A stretch of DNA of 64,000 bases from Helopsaltes ochotensis. Taxonomy: Eukaryota; Chordata; Aves; Passeriformes; Locustellidae. Positions within the stretch are counted from its first letter, which is position 1. Each line of letters opens with the position of its first letter. A model generated the notes under the pieces. That model searched no databases, was not told where the DNA came from, and saw only the letters and a list, made by a program, of their open reading frames with translations. Both the position numbers and the translations under genes were made by a program. Location: contig VXBM01000758.1 in NCBI GenBank assembly GCA_013400155.1, positions 340,019 through 404,018 of the forward strand, given 5' to 3'. This document shows, piece by piece, positions 1 to 10,640 of this stretch.

Positions 1-2
<2 letters not shown>

Positions 3-36
<34 letters not shown>
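3..36. repeat. poly(A) run, 34 bases, at window edge
   Basis: An uninterrupted run of A. The sequence that precedes it lies outside the window, so it cannot be told whether this is the tail of a retroposed sequence or a simple mononucleotide tract. Confidence 0.95.
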
Positions 37-39
<3 letters not shown>

Positions 40-3000
40 TCTTTAAGATTTGTCATTTTTTGGGCTCAGTTTCAATGTAGCATTTATTGAAGGCTCTCTT
101 TAACAAGGGTACTTCAGTAAAGCTGTATAGCAGAAAGCAATATATTTTACTTTTGACCACTAAAAATATATTTTCAAAGGATATAAGACTCTTGAAAATA
201 CTAATGAAGCTGAATAAAGCTATATTCTCTGAGATTAAAGTAAAAAAAAAAAGTTGTAAAGTAGTCTTTGGTTTATTTGAAGCATTTTCTAAATGTTCTA
301 CGCTATTTTGTCCTTCTCTTAACTGTGCCAAAACTAGGTTTTATTTTTTTGCATTTGAAATGCAAAGTTGTGTTTCTTTCATTACCTATAACCAATCTAT
401 GTAGACTTTTCTAAATGCTTGGTATTTGACACTCACAAAAGAATACACTCCCAAAGTAAAAAGAGTTAAAGATGTAAAAAGGTTTAAATTACAGCAAAAT
501 TATTTCAAATTAAATTATATCTTCAAGGCAATATGATAATAAATTAAATTTCTGAACATATGAGAGGGGATGAAAGTTCCAGGAAATTTGCTGAATTCTA
601 CTAATATGCATATCTTTCCTCTTCAGGCTTTATATACTTCCCACTTTTAGCAGGAGGTAAAAATGCTGCCATTGATGTAAAGGACATTTCTGCAGTGTTT
701 TACACTTGACCCTAAGGAGGGAACGTTATAGATCACTTGAATTAATCCACCTAACTTTTTAGCCTAGTTTGGAAAACTTTACCAACCTGTGATCTTTGGG
801 TATAATTAGCTGAAACTCCAAGCTCTGGATCAATACTTTAAATTGACATGCCTTTGAGATTTGTTAAATCATTGTCTAAAAATCCTCTAAAAACTGTGAA
901 GTTCTTGGTGAATCATGCATCTAAAGTGACTTCAGTAAGTCACTCTATAACAAGTCTCATTGATCTTGATAGTATTGCATAAGACACGGCTTGGCCGAAC
1001 AGATCTAAAGGATACCTCAGAAGTAGGGATGTTTCCTCTTCCCATTCTTCCCTGTTTGAGAAAGAGATGATCCTTGCCAGAATCTGTGTTAGCTTTAATT
1101 TTTATAGCAGTATTTTCAAATATTCCATTTTGCATGTTTTAAAACAGAAATTCAGTATTAGAGGGAAAGCTAAATGTTTATTCTACTACTGCAATACATA
1201 TGAGTGAAGGAATGTAGGGAGTACATTATAAGGGCTTATCCTTTTATCTCTTCAAAGTTATTGTGAAGGATTACCATTATCAAACTGCAATCTACAGAAG
1301 AAAATAGGTATTACACATAAAAGTATAAAAGAAGACATTTACAATTAAAATGAATGATACCATTATTATGTGGCCTTTTCCCCTAAAAAACGGAATAAAT
1401 TTCCTTCAAATAATTTAATATAATCCTTCATATAAATACACGAGTAGAGTGAAGAAGTCCAAGAGAATATATTTTAGTCATTTGAGATTGGGAGTAAAGG
1501 GATGGAGTCAGCCAGAATACTTCTTAATATCTTATAGGTATCATGTTGTCTCATAAACTTTTGCAAATTTTTCTTTTTAAAAACTCTCAATTCTATCAGA
1601 AATGCAAACATAGGCTCTTTTCTTAAAGTTGAAAAAAATAGCTATTTGGGGTAAAGTTTGTTTGTGACCTACCTATGAATGAGGAAAAATTGTTGGTCAC
1701 AATGGCTGCCAATGTGATACAAGTCTGGCAGAAAAAAAAACAATGGAAATGCAGGAATAACTTTAGTTCTAACTTTCTAAAAGGAAAAATCAAGAATGAG
1801 CACAGTGCCTGGAATGGCATCTTCTCACATTCACTGCCATTCAAGAGAATCATTACTTTTGAACTAGTTCTTGACCTGCTAGAAAGAAATGATGAGGGCT
1901 CAGACAAGCTGCATGAATTCCTCAACATTGATATTGCTGGTGGCATGCACAGTTCTTGATTTTCTTCATTACTGCACTTGCATGCTGTGATAGAGGGAAT
2001 AATTAGGAAAAACTGCTTTGATTTTCACACTTTTCAAATTTGCAGGATACCTTTTCAAAATATAGAAACATAGAAACACAGAAATGCAGTATATGCATGC
2101 ACAAGCACACACATGCAAACAAACGAACAAACAAAAAAAATCCATCCATAATATGAAATAATGCCAAAACAAAATTCAATTACTGCTGTACTGAATGTAG
2201 GTTACATTTTCAATGTTCCTGTATTTCTTCCATATCAGAAAAAAAAAGGCATTTTGCTGCACTCCTCCTGAATACCTAAGAACCTCCTTTGATCCAGAAA
2301 TCACAGCCTGATAAACATTGCTGTACACGGTATCATGGAAGTAGCTCATTATTTTTTCCTATATGAAGCCAGTACACTGCACTATTTATGTACATCCTTT
2401 ATAATTGTAACAGATCTTTCAGTTGGCATTGCTGAATGGTATTCCTGAGGTTTCACCCAAAAATAATCCTATCAAACTACTTGGAAACACAATTATTATG
2501 CAGGCCCTGCAGGTTTTTTTCATTGCACAGACTATGACAAAGACCAGTCTTTTGGCAGAAGGGAGGGAAAGGAACTGAACTAGAGATTGGAGGAAAAGTA
2601 GAATTTTGAATATTTTGTCTTTTGAAAATTTCCTTCAAACTTTGCAGAAAAAATGCTGAGTGACTGCCACTTAATTTACAGGAAAAAGGAAGACATGTAG
2701 GTGCAATATCCATGAAAATAGAGCTACATTGCTACAGCAGGCTGTGCTGGTTTTAACTGGTACTTAAATTAATTACAAATTTTAAAAAATTGCAGGTACT
2801 CTGAGCAAAGATAGTAGTGAAATTTACAAGACTGATCCTTTTCCTCTCTCCTTTTTTCCTTTGTTCATTTTCTTCTTGGATTGGGAAGATAACAGCCTAC
2901 AAGTATTTTTAAGAACCTAAGTATACAAAAAATGATATTAGCAATGATACCACAGTGTCTGCACTCCTCTGTCTGCACATTTGCTATGTGCAGAGCCACT

Positions 3001-3334
3001 GGAGCACTCCAGGGGAGGACTTGTAGATTGATTAATGAAACAGAAACAGTTGCCAAATAGAAGAAGGGTAATACTATGGCTGGAAGGCTAATGTGTAGCT
3101 TGATAAGGCTAAAACACCAATGAGAAAAGATGGCTTGTGATATTTCCTTCTGGCAAGGAATGGGAAGGAGAGAGGCTCAGAGAAAGGGAAAAAAGAATAG
3201 AAAGTGAAAACTCCTCTTTAAAGGGCCAGACTGACACAAAAATAAATGGATGTAAGTAGCCAGGAAGACAGAAGTGTGATTTTATAGGGCAGGTGGACAA
3301 AACTATGGTGGAGTTTTGCCAGTTGCTGAAGGTG
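37..3334. other. AT-rich non-coding stretch, no gene seen
   Basis: No recognisable gene, RNA or transposon. The longest open frames (1623-1946 minus, 107 codons; 1675-1959 plus, 94 codons) overlap on opposite strands, match no family I know and contain low-complexity Ser, Phe or Lys runs, as expected by chance in AT-rich DNA. A short CA/A-rich cryptic simple sequence lies near 2095-2140. Confidence 0.7.
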
Positions 3335-3513
3335 TGATATCCCAGAGTTCAAAGGAATTAGACTTGGATGTCTTGTTGTTCTGAAGAAGCACAATTATCA
3401 GAGTCTCTTTTTTCAGATGCCAACAGAAACATAATTATCTGGGTAATGGTTGAACTCGATGACCTTTGAGATCTTTTCCAACCTTAATAATTCTGATTCT
3501 ATTGTCTTATGAT
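3335..3513 (+). mobile_element. CR1 LINE, 3'-terminal fragment
   Basis: The segment around 3440-3513 has the typical CR1 tail: GGTTGAACTCGATGACCTTT, then TCTTTTCCAACCTTAA, then degenerate ATTCTATG-like octamers (ATTCTGATTCTATTG...TTATG). The part from about 3335 (TTCAAAGGAATTAGACTTGG) fits the last ORF2 codons and 3' UTR of CR1 but is more diverged, so the 5' boundary is uncertain. CR1 copies are normally 5'-truncated and lack a poly(A) tail, as here. Dead copy with no coding capacity. Confidence 0.8.
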
Positions 3514-4508
3514 CTATATGCTGATTCAAGTATGTTTGCAGACCTATACTTATCAAGTATATGTGAGGCATTACAGTAGCAATTTCCTAATATGTTTTTC
3601 TGCCTTTAGTGGTTGGATCCCATCTGGGCATAGGTCATGAATGCAAAAAAACAGCAATACATTGTGCATTTGGATAATACATGCCTATGAAAAAACAGTT
3701 TCTGTGGAAAAAAACAAAGGTTCGTGTGGACATCAGGGTTTATTTGAAGCTTGGTACTAAAATATTTTCTGATGTAGTATTAGTAGTATTTACAGATGTA
3801 CAAACGCTTCCTTTTGTCTGCCATCCCTTTCCCTAACACATTGTCACCTCTGATGGAGAAATCTTTGCTAATGTTCGATTTCCAAGGGCACAACATGAAC
3901 AGGAGTAATAAAAGTCATTCAAGAAGACAGCAGCTGAATTTTAGTTTAGTGCAAGAGCTCTAGCAGGTAGCATAATGAAGTTTAATTACTGAAACATCAT
4001 TGAATTTCTTGAAGAACTGAGCAAAGTAAATACAGGAGCCTTCTGAACTATAAAAAATAGAATAACCACTGAGGTCTGAAAAGAAAGACTAACATAAACT
4101 ATAATAACTTATCTCTTTATCATTTGACACAGTGATGTGCCTTTTAGATGACCATCTACTGAAAACTTCAGTAGTGAAAACTGAAATTAGGTTTATCGAC
4201 ACAAAGTCCAACACAAAGAGCACGAACAATATTATTCAAAATTTTCATTGTTTAAGATCAAGGTCACGATAGTTTAAAAATTGTTAGGCTTTGGTTTTTA
4301 AACAGTACTTTTTTCATCAATAAAGAAGAAGAGTACTCTCAAAAATAGATTAAATGAAAAAGACAGCTCCAAAAACTAATGGAGAAATTTTGATCTGATA
4401 GTCAAGATGTCAGGAAGGCTGTTTCTAATATAATGACTGAATATAACTTTTTTCACAAGCAAAGAATGTCAGTTCTATGACATCCCATGGATTCTCTCTC
4501 GGGTAATT
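3514..4508. other. AT-rich non-coding stretch between two CR1 fragments
   Basis: No open frame, repeat or RNA gene worth reporting was seen. Base composition is the same as the surrounding desert. Confidence 0.65.
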
Positions 4509-5355
4509 GTCCTAGTGCCAATACTGTCCAGCATTATAATTAATGATCCAGATGACGGGATACAGCACACCCTCAGTGATTTTACAGATGACACAAAACT
4601 TGAAGGAGTGGCTGATGCACCAGATTGGTGTCCTATTATTCAGGAGGACCTCAAAAGGCTGGAGAAATGGTCCAAAAATTCTGGAGATCAACAGTGGTAA
4701 AGGCGACATCCTGACCATGGGGAGGAAGAACCTAAGTACCAGTGCATGCCCCCTCTGGAAAGCAGTTTGGCAGGGCATGTCCTGGGGCACACAAAGTTCA
4801 ACACGAGTCTTCAGTTTGCCTTTGCAGCCAAGAAGGCTAAAGGGATCCTGGGCTGCATTAGGCAAAAGTGTTGATAGCAGTGGGGAAGTGATCCTTCTTC
4901 TCTACTCTGGCAAGACAAATCTGAAGTGCCGGGTCCAGTACAGGGCTCCCCATTATGAGAGAGATGGGGCTCAGGGACGTGAGTCCAACCAAGGGGCTCA
5001 AGGACTGGAGCATCTGGCATAAAAGAAGAGGCTGAAAGAACTGTGACTTGTCAGTCTGGAAAAGAGAATGCTCAGAGGGATCATACTCCCTGATGGGGGA
5101 GTAAAGAGGACAAACTTTTGTCAGGCAGAGGGCACAAAATGAGACTTAAATGTAAGTAAAATCTTCTTTGGGAGGAGGAAGGCCACACCCAGAAAGGTTG
5201 TCTAGTGAAGTTGTGGAGTTTCTATACTTAGAGATATTAAAAACCCAGCTGGACACACTCCTGGCTACCCAAGTAGAGATGACCTGGACCAGGTGATCTC
5301 CAGACATGCCTTTCTACCCCAGCCAGTGTGAGAGTTGGTCATTCTGTGTTTCCAT
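4509..5355 (+). mobile_element. CR1 LINE fragment: ORF2 reverse-transcriptase C-terminal part and 3' UTR
   Basis: Translation shows the CR1 ORF2 region from just before the RT catalytic-box area: an IIINDPDDG segment, then FTDDTKLEGVAD, then DLKRLEKWS. This is followed after a frame change by segments for the RT thumb and C-terminal region (LQPRRLKGSWAALGKSV, SSGEVILLLYS, QGLEHLA). The reading frame is broken at least once near 4690-4700 (one frame stops at 4700 and the other continues to 5022) and again after 5022. The untranslated end from about 5215 contains GAGATATTAAAAACCCAGCT, CTGGACACACTCCTGGCTAC and GGTGATCTCCAGA, ending in an octamer-like TTCTGTGTTTCCATG. The intact element would encode an endonuclease-reverse transcriptase that copies RNA at a nicked target. 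This copy is 5'-truncated, frameshifted and inactive. The open frames on both strands here are only relics of the element. Confidence 0.9.
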
Positions 5356-5909
5356 GAACAAGTTATACGGCTCAAACTTCTTTTCCAGAGAGCTAATTGT
5401 ATTTCTAGATTGCAATCTTTTCTTCCATGCTTCCCTCTCATTAAACTTGACAGCATGACAGATGTTTTCATACCAATGATAACAAATTTCTGCCTACTTA
5501 ATGCACACTGCATTGTGCAAGTCCAGATAACAAACTCTGGGAAACAGTGGCAGCTCCACAGCCACTAAACTCTTTATGTCTTCAGTCATAAAGATGAATT
5601 CTGATGACTTATTGTCTAGAGGGACACAAAGTAAAACATTTCAACCATCTTTTCTTTATGCCTAGCAGTGTGTGTGCACATAGTACAGGGAGTGCTCCAG
5701 TTGGCTTTTAGGGAGATTTATATGAACATGGCTTGGATGTTTCTCAGCAGATTTAGTTGCCAGAGTAATATGAGTGCCCAATGAGTTACTGCCCCTCTAA
5801 TGAGTCATAAGACAAACAAAGGCTTTGGAAGAAGATCCATTGTTTTAGAAATTTTTTTGAATACCTAGAAAATAAAATAAAAAAATCCCATAGATTCAGA
5901 GTTAGAGCT
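5356..5909. other. non-coding stretch, nothing recognised
   Basis: AT-rich sequence between the CR1 fragment and the TG microsatellite. An open frame that starts inside the CR1 tail (5335-5568) runs through it without any family resemblance. Confidence 0.65.
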
Positions 5910-5950
<41 letters not shown>

Positions 5951-5966
5951 GTGTGTGTGTGTGTGT
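5910..5966. repeat. (TG)n microsatellite
   Basis: About 25 TG dinucleotides preceded by a short AT stretch, interrupted once by a C (GTGCGTG near 5946). Likely length-polymorphic. Confidence 0.95.
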
Positions 5967-6083
5967 AAAATGTATTAAATTTATGGCAAAATCCTGGAAG
6001 TGAAACTGGGAATTTGAGTACCACAACATGTTGAAGACTTGGGAGAGGTTTTTAATGTACCACCATACTCTGGTTTGGTTTTA

Positions 6084-6085
<2 letters not shown>

Positions 6086-6162
<77 letters not shown>
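6086..6162. repeat. poly(T) run, 77 bases
   Basis: Uninterrupted T from 6086 to 6162. On the minus strand this is a poly(A) tract, and a minus-strand AATAAA (plus-strand TTTATT at 6192-6197) lies about 29 bases before it. That is the spacing of a polyadenylation signal and tail, so the tract may be the tail of a minus-strand retroposed transcript. The exact length depends on assembly quality. Confidence 0.9.
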
Positions 6163-6165
<3 letters not shown>

Positions 6166-6360
6166 CTGGATAGTGTATAGTCAAGAAGCACTTTATTCAG
6201 GATTCAGCACTAGGTTGTTTTGTGTCCATGTGACTGATACTGGCACGTAGTCTTGAGAGAAGGGCTGTTATTTTCAGAGGAACAGAACTCAGCTTGATCT
6301 GACTAGAAACTTCATGCTGGCTTGGACAAGGGCAAGGTAAGTTTCTCATGTGGACATAGT
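6163..6360 (-). pseudogene. possible 3' end of a minus-strand retrocopy (unidentified source)
   Basis: Read on the minus strand, this segment ends in AATAAA followed about 29 bases later by 77 A residues (the poly(T) at 6086-6162). That is the signature of a reverse-transcribed, polyadenylated RNA. I do not recognise the transcript: no open frame of note is present on the minus strand, so if it is a retrocopy then what remains is 3' UTR or a non-coding RNA. I could not find a convincing target-site duplication; the left flank (GGTTTGGTTTTACC) has no clear partner to the right. The 5' limit given here is arbitrary. Alternatives are a chance AATAAA beside a mononucleotide expansion, or an assembly artefact. 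Confidence 0.25.
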
Positions 6361-9320
6361 CCAAGTCTCAGATCAATGTAAATTATCTTGTGCATGCACC
6401 TGTTTAAATAAAATCACCTTGTCCATCATTTGGAAACAGCTGTTGCAAGTGAGCAAGTGAGGTTTGGATGCCTGTCTTCTGCAACAAGCTCTAAAAACTG
6501 AGAAAGGAAAAGGACAACCTCAGCTGAGTATGAGGCAAACATAGAGACAAGTTGTGAGAAATCCAGGTTAGTCAGGACAAGATGATTCCAACTAGTAGGA
6601 AGCTGTTCATAAGTTTACCTGATTGAAGAACTGCTCACAGCTTGTCAGAACTTCAGAGCTCTGTAACAGAATTGAAATGAATATGTAGCAGCTTTCATTA
6701 CACAGGAGCAAAATATAATTGACAACGACCACCTGCTGAGAGAACATCAGCACTAATGTAATGAACTCAATTTGCAGAAGACAAAAAGTGCTTTGTCACA
6801 GTGATGCACAGACACTACTGTACACTAGATTTCTGACAGTGGCATGAAGAGCTGGAGTCCTTGGAAAGAGCACCAAAGGAAAATCATGTTTTGTGACAGT
6901 TTTAGAGAGCTAGCCACTCTGGCAGCTAGGGCCTGTGTGCCTCCTTATACACCTAAATATGCCATTATGAATATTCATTTATGCATATTCTATATATGTT
7001 ATGCATACACATATGAGTGTGTTACACATATTTGTTAATACACCTATGGACATGTGAATATACAAACACATATTTGTATATCCACACACAAACTTATGCA
7101 ATTGCAGTATATTTTCATCCAAGATGGCAAACTGGAAAGCACAATGATTGATCACGAAGAATCACAAGAGAAGAGCTCACAGTTCCTAGAAAATTCTTGA
7201 AAAAGAACTAAAATATGTACAAAAATATAAGAAGCCTCAAAACTGATGAGTACAATTATGTGAAGCTTTTCAAAATCTCCAAGCACATTAAGAGTTTGAA
7301 TAACAAATATAAAAAGAGTAAAATAGCATTGATGTTTGAAAATTTGGTATGCTCTGATAAAAGATGGAGGAATGAGGAGGAGGAGTGCATTCTGCATAGC
7401 TTCCCAGAACAATCATGCAAATGCAAAATTAACAAATCTACAAATCAGTCTGTTGAAGATATTGAGAGACAGGAATTCAGGGCATAAAAGGTCAATAAAG
7501 CTGTTTAAAAGTCAGTAATTTCTTACACTAATGGCAATCAGAGAGAGGAAGTATTCCAGTATTTATCTACACAGGCCTATGAGCTGAATTTTTTAGAAAT
7601 TTAGATGATGTTGAGAAATAAATGTATGTCACAGGAGCACTGATTTCAAAGCAAACAAGGATTTGACCTGCTAATGCTGAAAATGTCTCACTGGGGATGA
7701 AACTGAAGAATTTTATTTGCTAGAAGGTCAGAAATGTTAGAAAATAATGAATTACAGTTTGTGTCTTCAACAGCATGATGTCATGAAAACACATTCCTGC
7801 ACTTCTGACTGTAGACTGATGCAACAGTTGCTAAGAGCCACCACCTCTCTGGTGAGCACTTCTGAAAAAGATTAAGATTGAAGAAGCATGACAAAACTTA
7901 GCTTTTATTTCCTTACCCACCAGTGTTTTTCTTCCCTATCTGACGTGTGTTTCTTACTCAAGCTGTGCTGCTTATGCTGCTTTATGCAGTGAAAAACATC
8001 ACACCAGAGACCCCTTTTTTTTACAGAAATATCATTTACACATACATGTTCTGTCCTTAAACACATGCAGGTGAAATCAAAATCTTCAGCTGCAAAGACA
8101 TATTTATAATATTTCATATTCTGTGCACACTGCTGGTTAAAAAGACTTGAGTAAGTCTGATAATCAGGATACCTTTTGGGGCAAGACAGTGAGCATTTAT
8201 TCGAGTTGAATATGCTTTTTCTGTGCGCTCAGGAAAAGAAAACAAAGCCTGTGATTTATATCTTCAGGGGAACCACAGAAAACTGGAAAGCAGCAAACAG
8301 AAATAAAGCTAGGATGTTATATAAGAATGAACAATTAAGATAATAATTAACATAGTGAGTGTACAGAGTTTTATAACAGCAACAACAAAAATCACTGAAT
8401 CATATGAGCACTGGTGTGGTAAATGACAGCATAATCAAGAAAAACACATTTTATTTACTGGAGACTAGTACTGCCCTTGACAGGGATACCTAAGTCTGTA
8501 TGGCAACAATATCTGGAAATAGTATTGATTCAAATTACCCTATTATCTAATATTTAGGATACTTTTCCAAATTTTACATCAGTCATGTGGCAATTAGAGG
8601 AAAATCTATGTAGAAATAAATAGATCATTTCTGTGAATCCACACTGCATTAAAAAAGGTGTCGATAGTCTCAAAGGTTCAGTGCACAACTGGACTGCTCC
8701 AACTTTCCTTAAATGTCTTCTAAATTATTTTCAACTTTCATAATTATAAAAAACTTCAAATTTAATCTACAAGAGGCATGAAGATACTTTTTGGAGTTAA
8801 GGAATAGTACATTTTGAAATATATATATAGAATAATAAACACCTAACTAATTACATGAAATATAAACAAAATAACTTCTTCAGGTACATGATCTGAATTT
8901 TTTCAATTCAAATAGAAGATATTCAGGTTTGGAAGTAATGAGTTATATTTATTTCTAGAGTAGTATTTCAACTGAATTGATAGACTGAATCTACTTAAAA
9001 ATAATAAAAAAGAAATTATCCTTAAAATGATAATGCTAAGTTTCTCATGCTGTTTTGAATGTAGACATTTGCTACATAAGGCTGACTGTATTCTGCATGA
9101 CATTCCCTTAATCATTGGTCATACTGGATATTTTATGAAATTCTGTGGTATCCATGTCAGCCACCTTTTCCTCCTGCAAAATTTTCAGTTTGAATGTTTG
9201 AAGTGTTGTTCTACACTGTGCAGGGAAAAAAAAAATTAAAAAAATCTTCCCTCAACTCCTGTAATTGATGCACATGCCATGGAAAATAGCATATTGTCTT
9301 CATATCACTTAAATTCCAAA
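6361..9320. other. AT-rich non-coding stretch, no gene seen
   Basis: No transposon or gene recognised. The region 6950-7090 is rich in ATAT, CATA and CACA (cryptic simple sequence). Open frames of 60-90 codons (for example 7215-7487 plus and 7152-7412 minus, overlapping on opposite strands) show no family features. Confidence 0.65.
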
Positions 9321-9347
9321 AAAAAGACTCTTAAATAGAGTCTTTTT
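9321..9347. repeat. perfect 11-bp inverted repeat, 5-base loop
   Basis: Arms AAAAAGACTCT (9321-9331) and AGAGTCTTTTT (9337-9347) with loop TAAAT. It ends in T5 and resembles a small terminator-like hairpin, but in this eukaryotic context no such function is implied. Confidence 0.85.
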
Positions 9348-9754
9348 GAAAAATGTGTGCTAGCCAATCCACAAGTCATCCTCTAGTCAGACACAATTTA
9401 AAGCATTTCCTGAAGGAGTATCTTGATATATGGCTTCTAGACAGTTACATGAAATGACCTAATGGTTTTAACTCTGTAAGAGAATGAAAACTATAAAACT
9501 ATTTTAAAAGTCAACAGATGACTCAAGAACACTTCAAACACTCTGAATCTTGTTCAAAATACAGCCCCTAAAACATGCAAGCTATCAATACATATTTGAT
9601 TTTTCTGGTGAATCAATGTCTCATTTTGTGAAGCAGATTAACTAAGGGACAGTTGAGGATTTTAACTGAGAAAACTGCTGGACTAGGAGGATCACAGGTC
9701 TCAGATCTTTAATCAGATGATCACTTAGTGTGATTAGTGGTTTTAGTCTGTCAC

Positions 9755-9882
9755 ACCACCTCTGTGAGTTAGAAAGATATCATTGTTCCCATTTTCAGTT
9801 GTCAAGAAGGTGTCAAGTGATTTACTGAACACAGAACAGAGATTTACTCACTATGGAGCAGGAAATCGAGCTGTCCTAATTT
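9755..9882 (-). mobile_element. ancient MIR-like SINE relic
   Basis: Read in the plus direction, the segment matches the order of blocks in the reverse complement of MIR: CCTCTGTGAGTTAG, then TTGTTCCCATTTTCAG, then GTGTCAAGTGATTTACTGAA, then ACTCACTATGGAGCAGGAAA followed by a TCGAGCTGTCC block. These correspond to the blocks usually read as CCCATTTTACAG, GTTAAGTGACTTGCC, CACACAGC...AGTGGCAGAGC and the gAAccCAGGtCT end. Many substitutions and small indels are present, as expected for a repeat older than the bird-mammal split. The call rests on block order from memory. L2 or another CORE-SINE type is an alternative. Confidence 0.5.
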
Positions 9883-10057
9883 TTTTTTTGGTTGTTAAAA
9901 GTATTTTGTAGACAACAGTAATTATTTTCACTTATCAGGACAGGACTTTTAAATTAAAGAAATGGTAACAGCAATCTGCATTTCCAGTCTGCAGTTGTTT
10001 TCTCCATTCTACAGAGACAAGAAAATATTTATACAAATAATTTAAATTGATTATCTC

Positions 10058-10081
10058 AAAAAAAAAAAAAAAAAAAAAAAA

Positions 10082-10159
<78 letters not shown>
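10058..10159. repeat. poly(A) run, 102 bases with one T
   Basis: Pure A apart from a single T at 10083. No AATAAA lies within 40 bases upstream on the plus strand, so it does not look like a normal transcript tail. The poly-Phe open frames on the minus strand here are homopolymer artefacts, not genes. Confidence 0.9.
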
Positions 10160-10162
<3 letters not shown>

Positions 10163-10435
10163 TTTTGAAAAATTAAAGAAATTATAACCTTCGCCTCCAG
10201 GAAAACAAAACAAAAAAAAAAAACAAAAAACAATCATGAATACTTGCACAATTTCAATCAAGGTTATAAAATACAGTATTTTATATACTGAATTTCATAC
10301 CAGCACATGTATTTACAAAGGGATAAGGTATAAAATGACCTACAAGTACAGTCAATTGGCTTTTTTGGCATTCATTACTATGCGTTTTCAAATGGACTTA
10401 TGTACTATTGAGAGGAAATTCTCTACTTGTTGTGG
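10160..10435. other. short non-coding stretch
   Basis: AT-rich, with a second A-rich patch at 10209-10230. Nothing recognised. An 89-codon open frame (10236-10505) runs into the neighbouring CR1 relic and has no family features. Confidence 0.6.
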
Positions 10436-10640
10436 ATCATCTGTTATCTTACAGGATCTGCTGTGCTGGAGCAGACCTGTGATTAGCTCAGCACTCTGTC
10501 TCTAGCATGGGCCAGGGCCACAACATCAGGGAAAGATGCAATGTACTCCCGTGGAAAATGATGGAGGAACCTGCCTCCTTAAAATGTAGCTTTGTGCCCT
10601 TGTCAGCTAAAGATTACCTTGTGCCCTGAAGAGAGATGGA
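10436..10640 (-). mobile_element. old CR1-type LINE 3' end (reverse orientation)
   Basis: Plus-strand blocks GGATCTGCTGTGCTGGAGCA, GACCTGTGATTAGCTCAGCA, CTCTGTCTCTAGCATGGGCC and CCAGGGCCACAACATCAGGG follow the order of the reverse complement of an old amniote CR1 3' end. The usual form there is GCTGTGCTGGGTCAGACC, then GGTCCATCTAGCCCAG, then ATCCTGTCTCC, then AGTGGCCAGTACCAGATG. The relic is diverged by many substitutions. The right-hand limit is uncertain because the sequence past 10560 no longer aligns clearly in my reading. Non-coding. Confidence 0.5.

Noticed and set aside
4811..5513. Minus-strand frames at 4811-5020 and 5265-5513
   Set aside because: They are antisense shadows of, or overlap, the plus-strand CR1 fragment.
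6328..6342. Strong splice donor GGCAAGGTAAGTTT on the plus strand
   Set aside because: A single consensus donor without an upstream acceptor, open exon or transcript evidence; such matches occur by chance in 64 kb.
9935..10261. 108- and 60-codon minus-strand frames made mostly of phenylalanine
   Set aside because: They are translations of the 102-base poly(A) tract.
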